The notes beneath the pieces are model-generated. The model did not search any database. It had not been told where the DNA came from and worked only from the letters and a program-made list of their open reading frames with translations. A stretch of DNA of 8,271 nucleotides from an uncultured Chthoniobacterales bacterium. GTDB lineage: Bacteria; Verrucomicrobiota; Verrucomicrobiia; Chthoniobacterales; UBA10450. Numbering within the stretch: the stretch's first letter is position 1; each line of letters opens with the position of its first letter. The DNA lies in the NCBI GenBank assembly GCA_955652255.1, contig CATPAW010000126.1, positions 1-8,271 of the forward strand, given 5' to 3'. Shown here in pieces: positions 1-5,471 of the stretch. A program made the position numbers and the translations under genes.

Positions 1-156
1 ATGCAGGCTCTGGGCGCCTATGGCTTTCTCGGCCTGGTCAAAGGTCACAAGCAATTTCTCCAACATATTCCCGCGGCGGTGAAATCGCTGCGCCGCATTG
101 TCGAACCAATCGAAGGTTTACAGCAGCTCGGGACGGTGTTGGCTCGATTGATCTAA
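1..156 (+). CDS. C-terminal end of a probable phosphotransferase-family (APH-fold) kinase, partial
   Basis: An open frame enters from the left edge and ends at TAA 154-156, giving 51 residues. The ATG at position 1 may be an internal methionine, because the window begins on it. The visible peptide starts MQALGAYGFLGLVKG, followed by a helix containing HIPAAVKSLRRI. This pattern resembles the last helices of aminoglycoside-phosphotransferase-fold proteins, including the sugar or nucleotide kinases sometimes fused to RapZ-like domains. No catalytic motif of that fold (HGD, DxD) lies in the window, so the assignment rests on a weak C-terminal resemblance. The gene is convergent with the metallo-hydrolase and overlaps its stop codon by four bases. 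The reading frame itself is convincing; the family name is tentative. Confidence 0.45.
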   Translation: MQALGAYGFLGLVKGHKQFLQHIPAAVKSLRRIVEPIEGLQQLGTVLARLI

Positions 157-770
157 CGCCCAGACAAGAACGGGTTTGTCTGGCGTTCGGTCCCAATTTT
201 GGTCGGCGGTCCGTGGCCGGGAAGCACGGTTACGTTGTCGCCGAGCGGAAATAAATTTTTCTTAATTCCCGCGAATAAAAGATCGACATCTCCGCCCGGC
301 AAATCCCAGCGCCCAACGCCGCCGGCAAAAAGCACGTCGCCGCCGATGAGCAGTTCGTCTTTCCGCGAGAAGAAGCAAAGACTGCCGGGGCAATGGCCCG
401 GCACTTCCAGCACTTCCATTTCCAGCCCGAGAAAATTTCGTGACGGCGTTTCTTCGATCATGAAATCGGGCTGGACCGGTTCGATTTCCAACTCAAACCC
501 GAAACTGCGAAAGAATTCCCGATCGGAAATCATCGGGGCGGTAATGGGATGGCAACCGATCGGGCAATTGAAGCGGCGTTTGATTTTAGCGACGTCCTGG
601 ACGTGATCAATGTGTCCATGCGTGAGCAGCAAAAGTTTTAGATCGAGCTGGCGCGAGTCGAGCCAATCGCAAGCGCCATCGGGCGCGTCGAACAAAATCC
701 AGCCTTCCGGAGCCTGGACGAGATAGCAATTGGTCTCGAAAATGCCGCCGCAGAAGGTTTCGTAAGTCAT
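153..770 (-). CDS. MBL-fold metallo-hydrolase, glyoxalase II-like
   Basis: A complete 205-residue protein with the metallo-beta-lactamase fold signature. The metal ligands are visible: THGHIDH gives H51, H53, D55 and H56; PGHCPGS gives H126; GGDVLF gives D145; LPGHGP gives H186. This full set supports a two-metal active site, as in small single-domain hydroxyacylglutathione-hydrolase-like enzymes (cleavage of a thioester or related ester). The protein lacks the C-terminal substrate-binding domain of true glyoxalase II, so the substrate is unknown. No signal peptide is seen, so it is likely cytoplasmic. The start is the ATG at 770-768; only a weak GGCGG lies just upstream. It is divergent from the prc protease across about 210 bases and convergent with the partial gene at the left edge. 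Family is confident; substrate is not. Confidence 0.9.
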   Translation of the reverse strand: MTYETFCGGIFETNCYLVQAPEGWILFDAPDGACDWLDSRQLDLKLLLLTHGHIDHVQDVAKIKRRFNCPIGCHPITAPMISDREFFRSFGFELEIEPVQPDFMIEETPSRNFLGLEMEVLEVPGHCPGSLCFFSRKDELLIGGDVLFAGGVGRWDLPGGDVDLLFAGIKKNLFPLGDNVTVLPGHGPPTKIGTERQTNPFLSGR

Positions 771-982
771 AGCCGCCGTTTCAGTTTCGCGTCGAAGCTA
801 GCATTGAAAAGTCGCTTTGCATTTTGCCGCTGATGGAATGAAAGCTGCGTCCGAACGCGAGAGTTTTTGCGATTCTTTGAATGTTAACGCGCCGCGAGTG
901 TCTCAACTCCTACATGTCGATCTTGTCCAGTCGCCTTGCGTTTCGCGCTGAATTCTGCGAACGTGGCAAACCTCTTTTCTCA

Positions 983-3184
983 ATGAAATCACGTCTTGGT
1001 CTATTGCTGGCGGTTCCCGCCATCATTTTCTTCAGTGCCGCCGCAACCCGGCCGCTTCAGGCGAAGTCGGATGCCGAACAAATCTGCGTCTCGGTCGGTC
1101 GGCTGTTGGAGGAAGGCCATTACACGCGTCGGCCGCTCAACAACGAAGTGTCGAGAAAACTCCTCCAGACTTATCTGGAGCTGCTCGACTACAGTCATCT
1201 TTTTTTCACACAGCAGGATATTGACGCGCTCAGTGCCAAATATCGTGATGCGCTTGGCGATGACATTCTTCTCGGCAATTTGAAACCGGCCTACGAAATT
1301 TACGATCTCTACGCGAAGCGCGTGGACCAGCGCGTGGCCAAGGTGAAGGAGTTGCTCAACCAGCCGGTGGATTTTAAAGCCGACGCGACGATTGAGCTCA
1401 GCCGCCAAAAAGCGCCCTGGCCGAAAGATGAGGCGGAAGCCGACCAGCTTTGGCGCGGTCGCATCACGAACGAATTGTTGCAGGAAAAGTTGAGCGAGCA
1501 TCCGATCGAGCCCGGGCCGCAGTTGGTAGCGCGCCGTTACGATCGTCTCGCCCGGACCGTGCACGAGGAAGATAAGAACGAGCAGGTGAAACTTTATCTC
1601 GATGCGCTCGCGCAAACCTATGATCCGCACTCGGAATATTTGAGTAAAGCCGACCTGAAGAATTTCAGCATCAACATGGGCCTCTCACTGGTGGGAATTG
1701 GCGCGATGCTTCGCACCGAAGATGGCTATGCGAAAATCGAGAGCCTGGTTCCGGGCGGTCCCGCACAGGTAGATGGACGGTTAAAAGTGGGCGACCGAAT
1801 TTCGGCCGTGGCGCAGGGCGCAACCGACTATGTCGATGTTCGCGAGATGCGTCTCGACAAAGTGGTCGAGATGATCCGCGGTAAAAAAGGTACGCATGTC
1901 CGGCTGCTCGTGATTCCGGCCGATGCCGCCGATCCTGCTCGTCGCAAGAGTGTCGAGTTGGTGCGGGATGAAATTAAATTGAAAGATCAGGAAGCGCGCG
2001 CGGACATCATCATCAAGAAGGATGAGAGCGGTAATCCCGTAAAACTCGGCTGGCTCACGCTGCCGTCGTTTTACGCGGACATGGACCGGCACCAGAAGAG
2101 CACCACGCGCGATGTGCTGGCGCTGCTCAAGCGGCTGAAGAAGGAAAACATTTCCGGGCTGGTTGTCGATCTTCGGCGCAATGGCGGAGGCTCACTCGAG
2201 GAAGCGATTTCGCTTACCGGGTTGTTCTTGAGGTCCGGACCTATCGTGCAAACGAAAGGTTCGAACGGCAACATCGTGATCTCGAGCGATCCCGATCCGG
2301 GCATTGCCTATGCCGGGCCGCTGGTCGTCCTGACCAGCCGGCAAAGCGCTTCGGCTAGCGAAATTTTTGCGGCGGCGCTCCAGGATTATGGACGCGCGGT
2401 CATTGTCGGCGACAAAAACACGTTTGGAAAAGGCACGGTGCAGACCATTCTCGAGATCGGACGATTTACTTCGTTGCTCGGAAGCCGTTCCCAGGATGAC
2501 GGCGCGCTCAAGTTGACCATCCAGAAATTTTATCGCGTTGCCGGCGGCTCGACCCAGCTCCACGGCGTCGCCTCCGACATCGTGCTGCCGAGTTTGAGCG
2601 ATCTGCCCGAGCTTGGAGAAGGTGCGCTCAAGAACTGTCTGCCCTACGATGAAGTCCCACCCGCCAAGTACGCGAAATGGTCGGATACGCATTCGCTCTT
2701 CATCGATCAATTGCAGCGGCGTTCAGCGGAGCGTGTTCAGAACACCGCCGAGTTTCATTACGTGATGGAAGACATAGAGCGGTTGCGTCAAAAGCTCAAT
2801 GATAACCGGATCTCGCTCAACGAAGATGTGCGGCGCAAGGAGATTGCGGACGACAAGGTCCGAAAAGAAACACGCGGGAAAGAGCGTTTGGCGAGCAACC
2901 AGGAGGAACCGCGCATCTATCGCCTTACTCTCGACACGGTCGACAAACCCAACCTTCAGCTGATCATGTTTCCGGGAAAACTAGCCGCCGCGAAGAAAGA
3001 CGGAGTTTCGACAAAGGTCGCGCCCGAAGCCGCCCCAGATGCCGATTCGGATTTGATCGGCGGTGGCGACGAGAGCGGTACCAAGGAACCGGCCATCGAT
3101 CCGGAACGCGACGAGACCCTGAATATTCTCGCTGATCTTGTCGATCTTTCCCACGGTCCGAAAACGGCGAGCGCGAACCGCTGA
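983..3184 (+). CDS. prc: Carboxy-terminal processing protease Prc/Tsp (peptidase S41A), exported
   Basis: A periplasmic tail-specific protease of 733 residues, near the size of E. coli Prc (682). Order of parts: signal peptide 1-27 (MKSRLG, hydrophobic core, cleavage near LQA/KSD); N-terminal Tsp domain about 28-226; PDZ domain about 230-311 (INMGLSLVGIGA to GTHVRLLVIPAD); S41 domain about 353-541; C-terminal Tsp domain to the end. The catalytic dyad is S457 in SASASEIFAAAL and K483 in TFGKGTVQ, in almost the same sequence as E. coli but with one extra residue between them. In E. coli, Prc trims or degrades periplasmic proteins, including the peptidoglycan hydrolase MepS. I chose ATG 983 because it starts directly at a normal signal peptide. 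The frame opens at ATG 881, which would add 34 residues of non-signal character. No clear Shine-Dalgarno precedes either start, and I see no convincing promoter in 771-982. The stop is 3 bases from the convergent transpeptidase gene. Confidence 0.93.
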   Translation: MKSRLGLLLAVPAIIFFSAAATRPLQAKSDAEQICVSVGRLLEEGHYTRRPLNNEVSRKLLQTYLELLDYSHLFFTQQDIDALSAKYRDALGDDILLGNLKPAYEIYDLYAKRVDQRVAKVKELLNQPVDFKADATIELSRQKAPWPKDEAEADQLWRGRITNELLQEKLSEHPIEPGPQLVARRYDRLARTVHEEDKNEQVKLYLDALAQTYDPHSEYLSKADLKNFSINMGLSLVGIGAMLRTEDGYAKIESLVPGGPAQVDGRLKVGDRISAVAQGATDYVDVREMRLDKVVEMIRGKKGTHVRLLVIPADAADPARRKSVELVRDEIKLKDQEARADIIIKKDESGNPVKLGWLTLPSFYADMDRHQKSTTRDVLALLKRLKKENISGLVVDLRRNGGGSLEEAISLTGLFLRSGPIVQTKGSNGNIVISSDPDPGIAYAGPLVVLTSRQSASASEIFAAALQDYGRAVIVGDKNTFGKGTVQTILEIGRFTSLLGSRSQDDGALKLTIQKFYRVAGGSTQLHGVASDIVLPSLSDLPELGEGALKNCLPYDEVPPAKYAKWSDTHSLFIDQLQRRSAERVQNTAEFHYVMEDIERLRQKLNDNRISLNEDVRRKEIADDKVRKETRGKERLASNQEEPRIYRLTLDTVDKPNLQLIMFPGKLAAAKKDGVSTKVAPEAAPDADSDLIGGGDESGTKEPAIDPERDETLNILADLVDLSHGPKTASANR

Positions 3185-3187
3185 TAT

Positions 3188-3781
3188 CTAGCGCCACCAC
3201 CACGGCGGCGCCGAGCGCGGATCCATGAACGGGCTGCGCCCTTTCGGCATCCATTCCGATTCTTCCGAATAGCGACCGCGCGGCGTCCGGCCAAAAACGG
3301 TCACTCGCGTACCAACATCGATCGCGTTGAAAAATGCGATCGCGTTTTCTTCCGGCAACCGGACACAACCGTGCGACGCCGGATAACCCGGCAAATAGCC
3401 GGCGTGCATTCCATTCGAGCCACTAAACCGCATGAAATAGCGCATCGGCGCGGGAACGAACCTGCCGCCGGGCGGCACCGGCATGTCCACATCCGCGTCG
3501 GCCACAATGGTGTTGCCGCGCGCGTCAACAATCTTTCCATACATCGACGAGTAATGATTGCGCTCCTTCTCGATGATGTTGAACGAGCCAGTCGGTGTGA
3601 GATGTCCATAACGGCCGCTCGCAATCGGGGTCGAAAGAACTACGCGGCCGCCTTGGATCAAGTAGGCCGTTTGCTCCTGTAGATCGATTTCAACCGTAAA
3701 CGGATTGGAATCTTGCGCGCGTAGCGGCGTGAGTTCGAGAAGGAGAAGAAAAACCGACGCGATTCTCCAGAACAGCCTCAC
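3188..3781 (-). CDS. Exported L,D-transpeptidase (YkuD domain)
   Basis: A secreted cell-wall enzyme of 197 residues from the proposed GTG start at 3781-3779. From there it begins with a signal peptide (VRLFWRIASVFLLLLE, cleavage near LRA/QDS, residue 22). The YkuD domain follows: strand region FTVEIDLQEQTAYLI, TPTGSF, then the active site with H126 in MHAGYLPGY and H137, C139 and R141 in ASHGCVRLP. C139 is the expected nucleophile for 3-3 cross-linking of peptidoglycan or attachment of a protein to it. The C-terminus is Pro/Trp-rich (PPWWWR). The frame stays open upstream to 4033, but that would run into thyA. ATG 3877 is another possible start, but it places about 30 charged residues before the signal peptide. 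It lies downstream of thyA on the same strand with a 125-base gap, so cotranscription is possible. The exact start is uncertain; the family is not. Confidence 0.88.
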   Translation of the reverse strand: MRLFWRIASVFLLLLELTPLRAQDSNPFTVEIDLQEQTAYLIQGGRVVLSTPIASGRYGHLTPTGSFNIIEKERNHYSSMYGKIVDARGNTIVADADVDMPVPPGGRFVPAPMRYFMRFSGSNGMHAGYLPGYPASHGCVRLPEENAIAFFNAIDVGTRVTVFGRTPRGRYSEESEWMPKGRSPFMDPRSAPPWWWR

Positions 3782-3839
3782 AATGATTTCAACCCGCGCG
3801 GCTGGGAAAAGTCTCAAGGTGGATCGGCCGTTCCGTCGG

Positions 3840-3880
3840 GCGATGCTAAATGAGGGCTCCGCCGCAAAATTTAACATCGC
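3840..3880 (-). other. Stem-loop in the thyA to L,D-transpeptidase gap
   Basis: Two 12-base arms (3840-3851 and 3869-3880) are inverted repeats around a 17-base loop. On the plus strand the arms read GCGATGCTAAAT and ATTTAACATCGC, with one mismatch. Read as minus-strand RNA, that mismatch becomes a G-U wobble, so the stem is fully paired only in the direction in which thyA and the transpeptidase are transcribed. No T-run follows, so it is not a classical intrinsic terminator. It may be an attenuator, an RNA-stability element or a copy of a dispersed repeat. Confidence 0.5.
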
Positions 3881-3906
3881 GCAACGGACTGCTCGATCCA
3901 CCCGGC

Positions 3907-4710
3907 TTACACCGCGATTGGCGCTTTGATGGACGGGTGCGGGTCGTAGCCGATGAGCTCGAAATCTTCGAATTTGAAATCGTGGATGCTTTTGATGGCA
4001 GGATTCAATTTCATCTGCGGCAAAGATCGACAATCACGAGTGAGCTGTTCGCGCGCTTGCTCCAGATGATTTTGATAAAGATGCAGATCGCCGAAGGTGT
4101 GGACGAAATCGCCCGGCGCAAGATCGACAACCTGCGCCACCATCAACGTGAGCAGCGAATAGGATGCGATGTTGAATGGGACGCCGAGAAATAAATCGGC
4201 GCTGCGCTGGTAAAGCTGGCAGCTTAGTTCGCCGTCCTGCACGTAAAATTGAAAGAGCACATGACAGGGCGGCAGCGCCATCTTGTCGATCTCGGCCGGA
4301 TTCCACGCGATCACAATCAAACGCCGGCTCGAAGGATTTCGTTTTATTTCGGAGATCACCTTGTCGATCTGATCGACGCGCACGCCGTTTTCGCCACGCC
4401 AATCGCGCCATTGCGCGCCATAAACGCGGCCGAGTTCGCCTTTTTCGTCGGCCCATTCGTCCCAAATCGTCACGCCGTGCTCATTGAGATAACGAACGTT
4501 GGTGTCGCCGCGCAAAAACCAGAGCAGCTCGTAAATGATCGATTTGAGATGAAGCTTCTTCGTCGTGAGCAGCGGAAATCCCGCGCCTGCGGGACGTAAA
4601 TCGAAGCGCGCTTGCGCACCGAGGATCGACAATGTGCCTGTGCCGGTGCGATCGGCACGTGCTTGACCTTCTTCGAGCACGAGCCGGAGGAGATCTTGAT
4701 ATTGGCGCAC
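3907..4710 (-). CDS. thyA: Thymidylate synthase ThyA
   Basis: Converts dUMP to dTMP using methylene-tetrahydrofolate, in the cytoplasm; required for DNA synthesis. The 267 residues align along their whole length with the classical ThyA family (E. coli 264). Visible landmarks: R21 in RADRTGTGTLS; WFLRGDTN; TIWDEWAD; the arginine pair in NPSSRRLI (R129, R130); nucleophile C149 in ALPPCHVLFQFYV; QLYQRSADLFLGVPFNIASY with D172 and N180; H210 and Y212 in GDLHLYQNH; and the C-terminus GYDPHPSIKAPIAV. The start is a GTG (4710-4708). An in-frame TAA at 4722-4720 rules out any longer start, and the N-terminus MRQYQDLLR matches the family start, so GTG is well supported although no good Shine-Dalgarno is seen. 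The usual partner folA (dihydrofolate reductase) does not follow; an L,D-transpeptidase does. Confidence 0.98.
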   Translation of the reverse strand: MRQYQDLLRLVLEEGQARADRTGTGTLSILGAQARFDLRPAGAGFPLLTTKKLHLKSIIYELLWFLRGDTNVRYLNEHGVTIWDEWADEKGELGRVYGAQWRDWRGENGVRVDQIDKVISEIKRNPSSRRLIVIAWNPAEIDKMALPPCHVLFQFYVQDGELSCQLYQRSADLFLGVPFNIASYSLLTLMVAQVVDLAPGDFVHTFGDLHLYQNHLEQAREQLTRDCRSLPQMKLNPAIKSIHDFKFEDFELIGYDPHPSIKAPIAV

Positions 4711-4759
4711 ACGAAACGGTTAACGCTTCCGCGTCGTTTTGCGAAAGGAAAAAACGCGG

Positions 4760-4822
4760 TGTAGTGGCGGCTGTCCTCAGCCGCACCAGTAAGATCTGCG
4801 CGTGAGGACACGCGCCTCTACA
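4760..4822. repeat. Mirrored twin-hairpin repeat (REP/BIME-like)
   Basis: The 63 bases form two hairpins facing each other. Hairpin one: GCGGCTG (4767-4773), loop TCCT, CAGCCGC (4778-4784). Hairpin two: GCGCGTG (4798-4804), loop AGGA, CACGCGC (4809-4815). The outer ends TGTAGTGGCG (4760-4769) and CGCCTCTACA (4813-4822) are also inverted repeats with one mismatch, so the whole unit is a near-palindrome around a 13-base spacer. The two hairpins differ at two stem positions, and the change is matched on the other arm, keeping both stems at 7 of 7 pairs. It lies in the short gap between the zinc-ribbon gene and thyA, where REP-like elements often sit. It may also affect transcript ends, but there is no T-run. 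Confidence 0.75.
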
Positions 4823-4833
4823 TCAACGCTTCG

Positions 4834-5082
4834 CTACGCCTTGACCAACGCCAGTTCTTTTTCGAGCTGTTGTTTACACTCGTTCAGCGTTTGCAGACGC
4901 AATTGCCAGCGATGCAACTGGATGCTGAACTGGTTGATGTAACCGGTGACTTCCGTTCGTTGCGATTCGTTTTCGGTCAAGCGCCGCTGGATTCCCTGTA
5001 ATCGTGCGACGGCGTCCGCGGCCGGCTCACTTGGCTTCGGAACGGCGGTGAGTTTGCCGCAGTCTTGGCAGCTCAAACTCAT
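4834..5082 (-). CDS. Small zinc-ribbon plus coiled-coil protein, start uncertain
   Basis: From the ATG at 5082 the product is 82 residues: a Cys pair (MSLSCQDCGKLTAVPKP), then a helix with coiled-coil character (about residues 22-82, many Q, E, L and R). The same frame stays open upstream to a TGA at 5187-5185 and encodes a second Cys pair in FFRCEHCNTSLVVN. Together the two CxxC pairs, about 20 residues apart and ending in AVPKP, look like a complete four-cysteine zinc ribbon, so the natural protein probably begins near 5148. No ATG, GTG, TTG or CTG exists in that extension. An ATC codon at 5142, or one base missing in CGATCCCGAC (ATGCCC would give MPDIFFRCEHC), could explain it. Function unknown; perhaps a nucleic-acid or protein-binding adaptor. 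It lies upstream of thyA on the same strand. Confidence 0.65.
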   Translation of the reverse strand: MSLSCQDCGKLTAVPKPSEPAADAVARLQGIQRRLTENESQRTEVTGYINQFSIQLHRWQLRLQTLNECKQQLEKELALVKA

Positions 5083-5225
5083 TCCCGCCGCGGCGCGATT
5101 GACTACGAGCGACGTGTTGCAGTGCTCGCAGCGGAAGAAGATGTCGGGATCGCGTCTGCTTTTGGCGCAGAGAGTTTTACTGCCTCAGTTTGCACGGGGA
5201 CTTGAGCGAGCAGCCGCTATACCAA

Positions 5226-5260
5226 GCCAGAGGTCAGAAGTCAGAGATCAGAAATCAGGT
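5226..5260. repeat. Five tandem degenerate heptamers (RYCAGAR)
   Basis: Five consecutive 7-base units occur with no gaps: GCCAGAG, GTCAGAA, GTCAGAG, ATCAGAA and ATCAGGT. All share CAG at positions 3-5 and purine/pyrimidine at positions 1-2; only the last unit departs at its end. This resembles the short tandemly repeated heptanucleotides known in cyanobacteria and other bacteria. It is noncoding in any recognised gene and lies about 210 bases before dnaK. Its role is unknown. Confidence 0.7.
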
Positions 5261-5348
5261 TCGAATCGCCGCGCGTCGCATTGGCTCTCTCGCACCCGTT
5301 TGAAGCGGTGAAATCGAGACGGATTGTCTCGTTTTGGCCGAGCTAAGA

Positions 5349-5391
5349 TCGACAACGATCTTCGTTAGGCCATAAACGGCAACGGTTTATG
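5349..5391 (+). promoter_or_regulatory. Possible dnaK promoter overlapped by an inverted repeat
   Basis: TCGACA (5349-5354, five of six bases of the sigma-70 -35 consensus) is followed after 16 bases by CATAAA (5371-5376, four of six of the -10 consensus). The -10 lies in the left arm of a perfect 7-base inverted repeat, CATAAAC and GTTTATG, with a 7-base spacer (5371-5391), and the -35 lies in another inverted repeat (5345-5362). Such an overlap would suit a repressor site, but neither matches CIRCE. No clear sigma-32-type pair was found. This is pattern matching only. Confidence 0.3.
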
Positions 5392-5435
5392 TGGATCGGC
5401 TTGAGGTGGCTTGCCTTTTGCTGAATAGCCAGGCA

Positions 5436-5460
5436 GGTCGAGCTCCTCGACCGGAAAGGA
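5436..5460 (+). promoter_or_regulatory. Hairpin abutting the dnaK Shine-Dalgarno
   Basis: GGTCGAG (5436-5442), loop CTC and CTCGACC (5446-5452) form a perfect 7-bp hairpin that ends one base before the purine-rich GGAAAGGA (5453-5460), the only plausible ribosome-binding site for the ATG at 5472 (11-base gap). Upstream CCTTT within TGCCTTTTGC could pair with AAAGG of that site across the hairpin. A temperature-sensitive fold is conceivable for a heat-shock gene but unproven. Confidence 0.35.
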
Positions 5461-5471
5461 TTTTTCATTCT

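Larger units (their letters stand above)
5083..5471. other. 389-base region without an annotated gene, between the zinc-ribbon gene and dnaK
   Basis: The left part (5083-5187) is the upstream open extension of the zinc-ribbon frame and is probably partly coding on the minus strand. The rest is the divergent control region before dnaK. It holds five degenerate heptamers (5226-5260), a small inverted repeat CGAGAC/GTCTCG (5315-5331), a second one AAGATCG/CGATCTT (5345-5362), a third CATAAAC/GTTTATG (5371-5391), and a hairpin against the dnaK ribosome-binding site (5436-5452). No CIRCE operator (TTAGCACTC with GAGTGCTAA) is present. The dnaK frame is open from a GTG at 5391, but the extra 27 residues do not belong to DnaK. 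Confidence 0.6.

Noticed and set aside
881..982. Earlier ATG start for the prc protease at 881
   Set aside because: It adds 34 residues with no signal character before a clean signal peptide beginning at Met 983; no ribosome-binding site supports it.
1001..1630. Long minus-strand open frame inside the prc gene
   Set aside because: It is an antisense shadow of the Tsp N-terminal domain with no domain or motif of its own.
3782..4033. Longer N-terminus for the L,D-transpeptidase, reaching 4033
   Set aside because: It would overlap the thyA coding region and bury the signal peptide inside the protein.
5256..5275. GGTTCGAATC, resembling a tRNA T-loop
   Set aside because: The flanking bases do not form a T-stem, and no anticodon arm or acceptor stem is found around it.
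4946..5311. Plus-strand open frame opposite the zinc-ribbon gene
   Set aside because: No motif or ribosome-binding site; it runs through the repeat region, and the opposite strand encodes a clear Cys-pair/coiled-coil protein.
5391..5471. GTG start for dnaK at 5391
   Set aside because: The 27 extra residues are not DnaK-like, and the universal MAKVLGIDLG start with its own purine-rich site lies at 5472.
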